A program made the position numbers and the translations under genes. The notes beneath the pieces are model-generated. The model ran no database searches, was not told the origin of the DNA, and was given only the letters and a program-made list of their open reading frames with translations. A stretch of 64,000 bases of DNA from Chryseobacterium gotjawalense (GTDB lineage Bacteria > Bacteroidota > Bacteroidia > Flavobacteriales > Weeksellaceae), in NCBI RefSeq assembly GCF_030012525.1, contig NZ_CP124855.1:744001-808000 (forward strand), read 5' to 3'. Below are positions 26,845-34,282 of the stretch, piece after piece (position 1 is the first letter of the stretch; the number at the start of each line of letters is the position of its first letter).

Positions 26845-27156
26845 ATGGAAAATTTTGAATTTTTAAAAAGTAAATTAATCAGAACAATCTCTGAAAGTTC
26901 CGACCGAAATTTGATTTTAAAATTGTGGGAATTGGTGACTGCTGAAAATGTAACATCCGTTTCTGAACCTCAATCAATCTATGAATCCGAAAAACCAATG
27001 ACCGAAGAAGAAGTAGAAGAATATTTCCGGGAAGAAGAAATTGTTCTGCCTGAGGCGGTTCTGAAAATGATTGAAAAAGGATTAGATGATGTGAAAAACG
27101 GCAGAGTTTATACCGAAGAAGAAATGGACAAAATGGATGAAGAATGGCTAAATTAA
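26845..27156 (+). CDS. Antitoxin of a type II toxin-antitoxin pair
   Basis: Acidic protein (103 residues from the ATG at 26845; a GTG 3 nt earlier is also possible). The N-terminal helical region FLKSKLIRTISESSDRNLI resembles that of the antitoxin at 4474-4725. The C-terminal half is very acidic (TEEEVEEYFREEE, YTEEEMDKMDEEWLN), suited to wrap the basic toxin. The 3' end overlaps the toxin gene by 13 nt, the same overlap length as in the other module of this window. It is first in an antitoxin-toxin-recF unit. Confidence 0.72.
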   Translation: MENFEFLKSKLIRTISESSDRNLILKLWELVTAENVTSVSEPQSIYESEKPMTEEEVEEYFREEEIVLPEAVLKMIEKGLDDVKNGRVYTEEEMDKMDEEWLN

Positions 27157-27452
27157 CCGTTGTATGGACTCATTTTGCGAAACAACAAAGAGATGAAATT
27201 TTCAACTACTGGAATAAAAGAAACAAAAGCACTTCGTATTCGAAGAAATTAAAAACTGCTATTAAATTAAAAACGGATCTATTAAAAACCTATCCCTTTT
27301 CAGGTAAAAAAACGGTGAATGATGAAACTCGGATTTTAATTTTAAAAAATTACAGTTTAATTTATACTATCCAAAAAAAAACTATTTATATTATTTCATT
27401 TTGGGAAAATCATCAAAACCCTGAAAAACTCGAAAATATTTTAGGATTATGA
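27144..27452 (+). CDS. RelE/ParE-family toxin coupled to recF
   Basis: Basic 102-residue protein with the RelE/ParE fold: VVWTHFAKQQRDEIFNYWNK (N-terminal strand and helices), PFSGKKTVNDETRILILKNY and the closing IYTIQKKTIYIISFWENHQ with the family's terminal Trp/aromatic-Asn pattern. It would act on the ribosome or on DNA gyrase. The start ATG lies inside the antitoxin's last codons. Its stop TGA overlaps the recF start by 4 nt (ATGA), so recF is translationally coupled to the toxin. Confidence 0.83.
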   Translation: MAKLTVVWTHFAKQQRDEIFNYWNKRNKSTSYSKKLKTAIKLKTDLLKTYPFSGKKTVNDETRILILKNYSLIYTIQKKTIYIISFWENHQNPEKLENILGL

Positions 27453-28528
27453 TTATTAAAAAATTATCCCTTATCAATTTTAAAAACCATCACGAACGAA
27501 ATTTTGAATTTTCAGCACAGATCAACTGTTTTGTGGGGAATAACGGCGTGGGAAAAACCAATATTCTGGATGGTCTCTATTATTTGTCAATGGCAAAAAG
27601 TTTTCTGGGAAACAAGGATCTTAATAATATTAAAACGGACGAAGATTTCTTCACCATCGAGGGAATTATTGATGATGGCGAAAAAGAAAATATCATCAAA
27701 ATTCAGCAGCCGAAAGAGGCTAAAAAAATCATTAAAAAAAATGATAAAAGCTACGACCGGATGTCAGATCACATCGGATTTTTGCCAAGTGTAATCATTT
27801 CTCCCTACGATTCCAATCTGATTTCAGATTCGGGCGAAAGCCGCCGGAAGTTTTTAGATTCAATGATTTCGCAAACCGATTCTGATTATCTTTTTAACTT
27901 GATTCAGTATCAAAAAACGGTTCAGCAGAGAAATGCTTTATTAAAGGATTTCGCAAAAAACAGATATTTCGATGCTGACAATCTGGAAATTTACAATGAG
28001 CCTTTAATAAGATTCGGAACCAGAATCTTCGAAAAAAGAAGGGAATTCACCGATTCGATCGTGCCTTTAATTCAGAATTATTATGACATTATTTCTAAAG
28101 GGAAAGAAAAAATTACGGTCATTTATGAATCGGATTTAAGCGATCAAACCTTCGGAACTTTACTTCAACAAAATTTAGAAAAAGACAGAATCCTGACTTA
28201 TACCTCCAAAGGAATTCACAAAGATGATCTGCTTTTTGAAATGAACGGAACATCGATGAAGAAAACCGCAAGTCAGGGGCAGCAAAAATCTTTTTTGATT
28301 GCGCTCAAACTTTCGCAAATGAACCGGATTAAAGAATTGACAGCAAAAACACCGATTCTTTTGTTGGATGATATTTTCGATAAACTGGATGACACCAGAG
28401 TTTCACAATTAATTGAACTCGTGAATCAGGAACATTTCGGACAAATTTTCATTACCGACACGAGCAGAGAAAGAACCGAAAATGTGGTGAAGAGAATTAA
28501 TGAGGAAAGCAAGATATTTGAATTGTAA
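27449..28528 (+). CDS. recF: DNA replication/repair protein RecF
   Basis: SMC-like ATPase that helps load RecA on gapped DNA together with RecO and RecR. The 359 residues contain Walker A VGNNGVGKTNILDGLYYLS (about 30-48), the RecF signature SPYDSNLISDSGESRRKFLD, the ABC-type signature TASQGQQKSFLIALKL, and Walker B ILLLDDIFDKLDD. Length and order fit the family. It begins with a 4-nt overlap on the preceding toxin gene. In most bacteria recF lies near dnaN; here it is the third gene of a toxin-antitoxin unit. Confidence 0.95.
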   Translation: MIIKKLSLINFKNHHERNFEFSAQINCFVGNNGVGKTNILDGLYYLSMAKSFLGNKDLNNIKTDEDFFTIEGIIDDGEKENIIKIQQPKEAKKIIKKNDKSYDRMSDHIGFLPSVIISPYDSNLISDSGESRRKFLDSMISQTDSDYLFNLIQYQKTVQQRNALLKDFAKNRYFDADNLEIYNEPLIRFGTRIFEKRREFTDSIVPLIQNYYDIISKGKEKITVIYESDLSDQTFGTLLQQNLEKDRILTYTSKGIHKDDLLFEMNGTSMKKTASQGQQKSFLIALKLSQMNRIKELTAKTPILLLDDIFDKLDDTRVSQLIELVNQEHFGQIFITDTSRERTENVVKRINEESKIFEL

Positions 28529-28602
28529 ATCAAGGTCCGAGATACGGGCTAAGCGTTTAAATCCCGTTCATAAAGAGTCTGATTAATTTTAAAAATAATA
28601 CG

Positions 28603-28983
28603 ATGAGTTACAGAACATTAGATATTTATAAAATGAGTTTTGATCTTTTTATAAAAACACATCCAAGTTCACTGAAACTTCCAAAGTATGAACTTTATGA
28701 ATTGGGAAGTCAACTAAGAAGATCCTCCGATTCTGTAGTATCAAATATTATTGAAGGTTACGGTAGAAGTTGTTATAAAAAAGAATACGAGAGATTTCTC
28801 GTTTTTAGCCACTCCAGTTGTGATGAAACCATAGGACATTTAGAAAAAATCATTCTTCTATATCCAGATTTAAAAGAGCATTTTGAAGTTCTTCGAAACG
28901 ATTACAATTTATTAGGAGGCAAAATCAATAACTATCTCAAATGGGTCAGATTAAACTGGAATGACGGAACAGGAAAACCTTAA
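28603..28983 (+). CDS. Four-helix-bundle protein of the 23S rRNA intervening-sequence type
   Basis: 126 residues with the S23/IVP-family pattern: LDIYKMSFDLFIKTH near the start, then ELGSQLRRSSDSVVSNIIEGYGR and EYERFLVFSHSSCDETIGHLE. The family was first seen in open frames within intervening sequences of 23S rRNA genes; this copy stands apart from any rRNA. Function unknown. It is followed by a heptamer repeat array and a DUF721 gene. Confidence 0.85.
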   Translation: MSYRTLDIYKMSFDLFIKTHPSSLKLPKYELYELGSQLRRSSDSVVSNIIEGYGRSCYKKEYERFLVFSHSSCDETIGHLEKIILLYPDLKEHFEVLRNDYNLLGGKINNYLKWVRLNWNDGTGKP

Positions 28984-29023
28984 CTTAAAATTACAAATGC
29001 TCCCCGTTTAAAATAAATCTAAA

Positions 29024-29065
29024 AACTCGAAACTCGAAACTCGGAACCCAAAACCCGTAACACTT
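29024..29065. repeat. Degenerate 7-bp tandem array
   Basis: Six consecutive 7-bp units with period exactly 7: AACTCGA, AACTCGA, AACTCGG, AACCCAA, AACCCGT, AACACTT. They fill most of the gap between the four-helix-bundle gene and the DUF721 gene, ending 4 bp before the latter's start and overlapping its likely ribosome-binding region. Confidence 0.7.
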
Positions 29066-29069
29066 ACCA

Positions 29070-29363
29070 ATGAAAAAGAAAAAAAGAGAATTTCAATCCT
29101 CAGAACTCGTGAAATCATTCGCAAGACTTTATGGTTTCGAAAATAAATTGCTGGCTTTTGAAGTCAAGGATTTCTTGCATGAATATCTGAACGACGCTCT
29201 TTTCAATGAAATAGAATCTGTGAATTTAAACAGGAAAATTTTAGAAATAAGAATAAAATCGCCTTTGCTTAAAAATGATTTCAGAATGCGGAAAACCTTT
29301 TATTTAAAGAAATTTCAGGAGAAATTCGGGGAAGAACATTTTATTGATCTTCTGGTTTTGTAA
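29070..29363 (+). CDS. DUF721 family protein (DciA-like)
   Basis: Small basic protein (97 residues), KKKKREFQSSELVKSFARLY at the start and LEIRIKSPLLKNDFRMRKTF in the second half, matching DUF721. Some DUF721 proteins (DciA) load or assist the replicative helicase DnaB; whether this short form does is unknown. A place shortly downstream of recF is consistent with a DNA replication role. Its last 23 bp overlap the end of the convergent gene at 29341. Confidence 0.75.
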   Translation: MKKKKREFQSSELVKSFARLYGFENKLLAFEVKDFLHEYLNDALFNEIESVNLNRKILEIRIKSPLLKNDFRMRKTFYLKKFQEKFGEEHFIDLLVL

Positions 29364-31374
29364 TCACGGTATTATCCACCATTTCTTTCGTACTGGTATC
29401 TAAGTCTGAACGGATCGGCAAAAAGAAGCGCAGTGGGTTTTTCATAAAATACCTGAATATCTCACGGTAAATCTCTTTTACTTCGCCAAAATTCACCTTT
29501 CTCGAGCGGAATGCCAATATCATCGATAAGCCGAAACTCACGGCAAAATTAAAAAATCCGATCAGGAATACGGTTACAAAAGAAATCCAAAACGTGGCAC
29601 TGCTCACCGAGAAATCAGCGCCGTACAATCCTAAAGCGAAATTTCCGGAAGCGAAAGTGATATGGCGAATATCTAAATCTAATCCTAAGAAAAGACCAAT
29701 AGGACCGGTAATTCCAAGGAAAATACCAAACCAGAAATTCGAAATAATTCCCGCCCAATTTTTCGCGTAATACTCAGAAAGCCCTTTTGCCGTATTTTTC
29801 CCGACAAAATAATTAAGAAAAGGATTTTTTTCAATTCTTTTTGGAATATGATAAAACACAGAACTGTTGCCCACATTACCGGAAATAATCCCGGAAATAA
29901 ATAAGAAAAATCCGGCGATACACGCGTGGAAAATAGCTTTCGACTGCACGGGATCCAAATCACTCAACAGCTTGGCCGATTTTTCAACTGCAAAATTCTG
30001 TTTAAAAATAACATCCATTCCGTAAATAATCGCAAGTGCAATCGGGAAAGCCAGCAAAACATTCCCCACAAAAGCGATGAACTGCGAGCGAAATAATCTG
30101 GAAACCAAATGTGCAAAATCCACATAATTTTTACGTGTATTTTCTCCTTCAGAAAGCACTTTTGCCATTGTAGCGGCAGTCATGGCCGGTTGTTTGGTGG
30201 CCAGCGTATAATTCATCAGATAAATCATGATGAATCCCATGGCATAATTGAAGCCATAGTAAAAAGCATGCGAAAAATCACTTCCCGGAATATAGCCGTA
30301 CAAGAGTTTCAAAACACAAAGCGCTCCCACAATTACACCGCCGCCACTTGCGCGCCAAAACATGCTCATATAATCTTTGGGCGTAGAAGTAATGTAGTGA
30401 GAACCGGTTTCTGCAGTGTGATTTGTGATCAGGTGAGATTTCAGTCTTGTACTGTCTAAAATTAATTCCCGCAGATTATTTTTATGAGATTTATATTCTA
30501 ATATCTTGAAAAACAACCTTTTAGAATTCTTTAAAACATCTTCTTCTTTATCAAAAATCATCACCGAAAGAATGTCTGACATTCGCTCCAGTTGTTGCCT
30601 GATTTTCATCAAAGACTGATTGATTTTCCCCGAAATACCGTATTTAGAAGAGTTTTTAAAAGCGAGCGCCACGAAATCCAGACATTGCTGCATCAGCACT
30701 TTAATCTGTTTATAATTGACATCTTTTGAAGTCAGGTTAAAATCCGGATTTTCTTTATAGCTTTGGTTTAACAGATCAATTTCATTTTGCATCGCCAAAA
30801 AAGGATTGTCAAAATTGCGGTATTCCGGTGCCATATTCATGACTTGCACATCCAACGCATTCCCGATAATCCGCCAGCAAAGTATGTTTAATGAAAAGAG
30901 CAATTCATTTTTCACACTGCGTTTCAAAATATACCGATCAACCTTCAGCAATCTGAAAATCTCATCTAAACTCTCTTTCTGCAGGTTTCTAAAAAACGCT
31001 AAATCAACTTTCGGGCGGACAGAAACCGTATCTACCAAATACCAAATTGTTTCTTCATTCTCCACACTGGGCAAAATTTTATCGAGCAGTCTTTTCTTCA
31101 GTTCCGGATAAAAAGCGTTTTCTGATAAGATATTAGCTTCGGTCAGCGAAAGGTTAAATGGTTTGCCTTCAAACAAATTGCGGATATAATATCCCAAATT
31201 TTCGGTTACTTCATGGCTTTCCCTCAGAAAATCCAAAACCTCATGAAAATCCTCTGAACGAATACTTCTAAGCAATTCAATGAGAGGATCCAAAGATTTG
31301 GTCTCATTTTTAAAACTGAAATATTTGGTCAGAACCGTACTGAAACCTTCTCTATGTCGAAAAATAACTCCCAT
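29341..31374 (-). CDS. Gcr-type 'site-specific recombinase' family membrane protein
   Basis: 677 residues. The N-terminal 310 are soluble and helical (LIELLRSIRSEDFHEVLDFL, ENEETIWYLVDTVSVRPK). The rest has about six or seven membrane helices (MFWRASGGGVIVGALCVLK, ISFVTVFLIGFFNFAVSFGL). The match to the family named after the gonococcal Gcr is recalled from motifs such as NYTLATKQPAMTAATMA. Nothing here resembles a Tyr or Ser recombinase active site, so the family name should not be read as a function. It lies 18 bp downstream of mtgA on the same strand, so the two may be one unit. Confidence 0.75.
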   Translation of the reverse strand: MGVIFRHREGFSTVLTKYFSFKNETKSLDPLIELLRSIRSEDFHEVLDFLRESHEVTENLGYYIRNLFEGKPFNLSLTEANILSENAFYPELKKRLLDKILPSVENEETIWYLVDTVSVRPKVDLAFFRNLQKESLDEIFRLLKVDRYILKRSVKNELLFSLNILCWRIIGNALDVQVMNMAPEYRNFDNPFLAMQNEIDLLNQSYKENPDFNLTSKDVNYKQIKVLMQQCLDFVALAFKNSSKYGISGKINQSLMKIRQQLERMSDILSVMIFDKEEDVLKNSKRLFFKILEYKSHKNNLRELILDSTRLKSHLITNHTAETGSHYITSTPKDYMSMFWRASGGGVIVGALCVLKLLYGYIPGSDFSHAFYYGFNYAMGFIMIYLMNYTLATKQPAMTAATMAKVLSEGENTRKNYVDFAHLVSRLFRSQFIAFVGNVLLAFPIALAIIYGMDVIFKQNFAVEKSAKLLSDLDPVQSKAIFHACIAGFFLFISGIISGNVGNSSVFYHIPKRIEKNPFLNYFVGKNTAKGLSEYYAKNWAGIISNFWFGIFLGITGPIGLFLGLDLDIRHITFASGNFALGLYGADFSVSSATFWISFVTVFLIGFFNFAVSFGLSMILAFRSRKVNFGEVKEIYREIFRYFMKNPLRFFLPIRSDLDTSTKEMVDNTVITKPEDQ

Positions 31375-31392
31375 AATCTCCGTAAAGATAAA

Positions 31393-32037
31393 TTATTTAA
31401 GCGTAATGTTATTCATTTGGCGCATAATCCAGTTGTGCTTTTTATTGAGATAAGGAGATGGATTTTTGGGATCGTATTTTTGAGGATTTGGTAAAATAGT
31501 AGCAATCCAGGCCGCTTCACTTTTGGTTAAATCCCGGGCACTTTTATTAAAATAATATTGGGAGGCAGCTTCAACTCCAAACACGCCACGTCCCATTTCG
31601 ATCGAATTCAGATATCTTTCCAGAATAACATCTTTCCCCCAAACCAATTCGATGATGAACGTGTAAACGGCTTCAAAACCTTTTCTAATCCAGCTTCTAC
31701 CCTGCCACAGGAAAACATTTTTTGCTGTCTGTTGGGAAATGGTACTTCCTCCGCGGACCTTTTTCCCCTGCTGATTATGCTGCATAGCTTTCTCAATGGC
31801 CTGATAATCGAAACCGTTATGATCAAAAAATCTTTGATCTTCTGCCGCAATCACCGCCTTTTTCACATTATCGCCCATTTCACCGTAAGAAATATAATCT
31901 CTTTTCAGTTTTCCAAATTCCACCAAACCACCAATTTGTGTAAATGTGATGGGCGGATTAAAGAATTTACCCCACACAATAAACAGAATATTTGCCAGGA
32001 TGATGATATAAATAAGTTTTTTAATTTTCTTCCACAT
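31393..32037 (-). CDS. mtgA: Monofunctional peptidoglycan glycosyltransferase
   Basis: Polymerises lipid II into glycan strands at the periplasmic face. 214 residues with an N-terminal membrane anchor (about 8-25) and the GT51 motifs: AAEDQRFFDHNGFD with the catalytic Glu, GGSTISQQTAKNVFLWQGRS (motif 2), KGFEAVYTFIIELVWGK and LERYLNSIEMGRGVFGVEAA. Length fits MtgA rather than a bifunctional PBP. A -7 box lies 30 bp upstream. Confidence 0.95.
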   Translation of the reverse strand: MWKKIKKLIYIIILANILFIVWGKFFNPPITFTQIGGLVEFGKLKRDYISYGEMGDNVKKAVIAAEDQRFFDHNGFDYQAIEKAMQHNQQGKKVRGGSTISQQTAKNVFLWQGRSWIRKGFEAVYTFIIELVWGKDVILERYLNSIEMGRGVFGVEAASQYYFNKSARDLTKSEAAWIATILPNPQKYDPKNPSPYLNKKHNWIMRQMNNITLK

Positions 32038-32066
32038 AAACGCTGAATGACTAATTTTTAAAGATG

Positions 32067-32074
32067 CAAAAATA
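32067..32074 (-). promoter_or_regulatory. Candidate mtgA -7 box
   Basis: Minus-strand TATTTTTG, a full match to TAnnTTTG, 30 bp before the mtgA start. No clear -33 element was checked. Confidence 0.45.
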
Positions 32075-32084
32075 GAAATAATAT

Positions 32085-33131
32085 TTACTTCAACTCTCTT
32101 AAATACGTTAATTGATAATTTGGCAACAATTCAGGATGAAAAATTTTGATATAATCCTTGAGCACCAAATCTGCCCGCACCACTCCGCTTTCAAAGTAAT
32201 CATTTGATTTTCCGACTTCTCTGCCATTCATCGTGTAGAGTTTGCCGTCATTAAAAACGGGAAGTTTGGTGTAATTTGGATTAATCTGAAGCAGCTCTTT
32301 TTTATTGACGTGATTCCCGATATTCACCCAATATTCAACTTTTTGAGCTTTGGCAAAAATTTCTTCAAAACTCATCGGGACTGCTTTGGATTCGGAACTG
32401 CCAGCATTAATATAAGTTGCATTCGCATCAGAAATAAACTGTGCCAAATTAGATTTTCCTCCCGGTAAAAACCATTGGTTGCCATACATTTCGTTGGCCA
32501 AAACCACCGGCTTATTCATCGCTTTTTTGGCTACCGTTTTCAAAGAATCGTAACTTTTCTCAATGGTTTCAAAATGAGTAACTGCCTTCTTTTCCTGGTT
32601 AAAGAGTTTCCCAAACAACACTAAATATTTCGATTTTTCTAAAGAATTCTGTTCTAAATATTCATCCAGAAAAATAATTTCGATCCCGTTTTTCTTAATT
32701 AAATCATAGGTATTTTCAAAACTTGCGATGTAATTGGTGAAAACAGCATCAGGTTTTAAAGCGATAATTTTCTCTAAATTATATTTCTGTTCATTTCCGA
32801 CATTTTGAATTTTCCCATCGGTAATCATTTGTTGAACTTTTTTCGAATAGACATATTCCGGACTGGAAATTCCGATGATATTTTGTTCTGAATTAAGTTC
32901 TGTGAAATAACCAACCAAGCTTGCATTCAACAAAATCACCTTCTTAAAAGGAAGTTTAGATGTAGGAACAGTATAATCGAATTTTCCTGATTTCAGATGA
33001 AAAAAATTGCCTTCATCCTTAAACTGAACATTTTCTGAGATGATTTGCCAGTTGTTCAATTTTGCAGAACTTTCTTTTTTGCAGGCTAAAAAAAGAAAAA
33101 GTGTAAAAATTGTAAAAAAAGTTACTTTCAT
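32085..33131 (-). CDS. Substrate-binding lipoprotein of an Fe3+/cobalamin-type ABC importer
   Basis: Periplasmic binding protein for a metal chelate or corrinoid. The start ATG at 33131 gives a lipoprotein leader ending FLFLACKKE (Cys 17). The two-lobed helical-backbone metal-receptor fold is suggested by KKVILLNASLVGYFTELN, NVGNEQKYNLEKIIALKPDA, EIIFLDEYLEQ and the helical C-lobe with YWVNIGNHVNKKELLQINP. The longer open frame to 33266 reads antisense through the tRNA gene and is not real. No permease or ATPase gene is adjacent. Confidence 0.82.
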   Translation of the reverse strand: MKVTFFTIFTLFLFLACKKESSAKLNNWQIISENVQFKDEGNFFHLKSGKFDYTVPTSKLPFKKVILLNASLVGYFTELNSEQNIIGISSPEYVYSKKVQQMITDGKIQNVGNEQKYNLEKIIALKPDAVFTNYIASFENTYDLIKKNGIEIIFLDEYLEQNSLEKSKYLVLFGKLFNQEKKAVTHFETIEKSYDSLKTVAKKAMNKPVVLANEMYGNQWFLPGGKSNLAQFISDANATYINAGSSESKAVPMSFEEIFAKAQKVEYWVNIGNHVNKKELLQINPNYTKLPVFNDGKLYTMNGREVGKSNDYFESGVVRADLVLKDYIKIFHPELLPNYQLTYLRELK

Positions 33132-33133
33132 TA

Positions 33134-33163
33134 TTTGAAAAGAATAAAAAAGTGTTATATTTG
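33134..33163 (+). promoter_or_regulatory. Promoter of tRNA-Arg
   Basis: TTTG at 33134-33137, then 18 bp, then TATATTTG at 33156-33163, a complete Bacteroidota promoter, ending 15 bp before the tRNA. It begins 2 bp beyond the start codon of the divergent lipoprotein gene. Confidence 0.8.
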
Positions 33164-33178
33164 CAGACCTAAAAAAAA

Positions 33179-33252
33179 GGCCTCGTGGCGCAACTGAATA
33201 GCGCACCTGATTACGGCTCAGGAGGTTACAGGTTTGAATCCTGTCGAGGTCA
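33179..33252 (+). tRNA. tRNA-Arg, anticodon ACG
   Basis: Full cloverleaf by eye. The acceptor is GGCCTCG with CGAGGTC (one G-T pair) and discriminator A. The D arm has stem GCGC/GCGC, and the anticodon arm is CCTGA-TTACGGC-TCAGG, giving anticodon ACG. The T arm is ACAGG-TTTGAAT-CCTGT. CCA is not encoded. It has its own promoter and terminator. Confidence 0.95.
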
Positions 33253-33256
33253 CTAA

Positions 33257-33283
33257 AACCTAGCATTTCGCTAGGTTTTTTTT
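33257..33283 (+). terminator. Terminator of tRNA-Arg
   Basis: 8-bp stem AACCTAGC/GCTAGGTT with loop ATTTC, followed by a T-run. The T-run runs into the stop codon of the convergent prmA gene at 33282. Confidence 0.88.
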
Positions 33284-34109
33284 ATTTCTCTAACAGCAAA
33301 GAAACCCACTCTTCTCTTTGTAACTTCTTTTTCAAAGTCAGTTTCTGTTCATTACAAACTTCCAGAATATCATCTACATCGAAGAAACATAGGCCGGAAA
33401 GTAATAACTGTCCGCCATTATTTAAAACCGAAACATACGTTGGGATATCTGAAATCAAAATATTACGGTTGATGTTGGCTAAAATAATATCGAAGTTTTC
33501 GTTTCCTAAATTATCTGCAGTTCCTTGTGAGATTTCAAGTTCAACGTTATTTCTTGCGGCGTTTTCGATGGAATTTTCTACTGACCATTCGTCAATATCG
33601 ATTGCTACGGTTTTTCCGGCACCCTTTTGTTTGGCGAAAATCGCTAAAACGGAAGTTCCGCAACCCATATCCAAAACGGTTTTATTTTTGAAATCCATGT
33701 CGAGCATTTGCTGAATCATCAAATACGTCGTCGCGTGATGTCCGGTTCCGAAAGACATTTTGGGCTGAATGATAATTTCGTGCGGCAAGTTTTGATTTGG
33801 ATGAAATTCGGCACGAATAGAAACCTGGTTTTCTATATTGATCGGAGAAAAGTTTTTTTCCCATTCTTCATTCCAGTTGATATTTGGCATTTCTTTGAAA
33901 GTATAAGAAACGCTGATTTCAGGATTCTGAAGCAGCTGAACTTCTTTCAGTTCTTCTTCTTTGAAAAGTTCTGTTTGAATGTAGGCTAAAATCCCGTCGT
34001 GTTCTTCGGTAAAACTGTCGAAACCGATTTCGATGAGTTCTGCCATCAGGATTTCGTTCCAGGGCTGAAGTGGCTGTATTTTGAAATTGAATTCCAGGTA
34101 ATTTTGCAT
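33282..34109 (-). CDS. prmA: Ribosomal protein L11 methyltransferase
   Basis: Methylates Lys residues and the N-terminus of L11 with S-adenosylmethionine. 275 residues: an N-terminal substrate-recognition domain, a linker with IIQPKMSFGTGHHATT, then the class I fold with VLDMGCGTSVLAIFAKQKGA (SAM loop), AIDIDEWSVENSIENAARN and the catalytic-loop motif DIILANINRNILI. All are typical PrmA motifs. A perfect -7 box, TATTTTTG, lies on its strand at 34124-34131. Confidence 0.94.
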   Translation of the reverse strand: MQNYLEFNFKIQPLQPWNEILMAELIEIGFDSFTEEHDGILAYIQTELFKEEELKEVQLLQNPEISVSYTFKEMPNINWNEEWEKNFSPINIENQVSIRAEFHPNQNLPHEIIIQPKMSFGTGHHATTYLMIQQMLDMDFKNKTVLDMGCGTSVLAIFAKQKGAGKTVAIDIDEWSVENSIENAARNNVELEISQGTADNLGNENFDIILANINRNILISDIPTYVSVLNNGGQLLLSGLCFFDVDDILEVCNEQKLTLKKKLQREEWVSLLLEK

Positions 34110-34123
34110 GCTTTATCTTTTTG

Positions 34124-34131
34124 CAAAAATA
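34124..34131 (-). promoter_or_regulatory. Candidate prmA -7 box
   Basis: Minus-strand TATTTTTG, 15 bp upstream of the start codon, giving a very short 5' leader. Confidence 0.45.
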
Positions 34132-34150
34132 GTGATTTTAAGACGAAAAT

Positions 34151-34230
34151 GCGCCCCGACCTGAGTGGAGCTCTTTTTGTGGAGCAAAGCGGAACAAAAA
34201 AGCGGGAACGGAGGGCGGAAATGTGCGCCC
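34151..34230 (+). repeat. Structured intergenic repeat, copy C
   Basis: Flank GCGCCCCGACCTGAGTGG, stem TTTTTGT (34174-34180) with ACAAAAA (34194-34200), 13-nt loop GGAGCAAAGCGGA, then AGCGGGAACGGAGGGCGGA. The 5' GCGC can pair with GCGC of the 3' flank (34225-34228). The 13-bp 3' end AATGTGCGCCCAA (34220-34232) is repeated at 34264-34276. It lies between prmA and the GT2 gene. Confidence 0.8.
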
Positions 34231-34282
34231 AAGAAAATAATAATTTCCTATTCGACGAAGCCAAATGTGCGCCCAAATAAAA

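Noticed and set aside
29341-31374. Mobile element suggested by the family name site-specific recombinase
   Set aside because: No inverted ends, no attachment sites, no other mobile genes; the protein is mostly membrane helices.
33132-33266. N-terminal extension of the binding-protein frame upstream of 33131
   Set aside because: It reads antisense through the tRNA-Arg gene and its promoter; a lipoprotein leader starts exactly at 33131.
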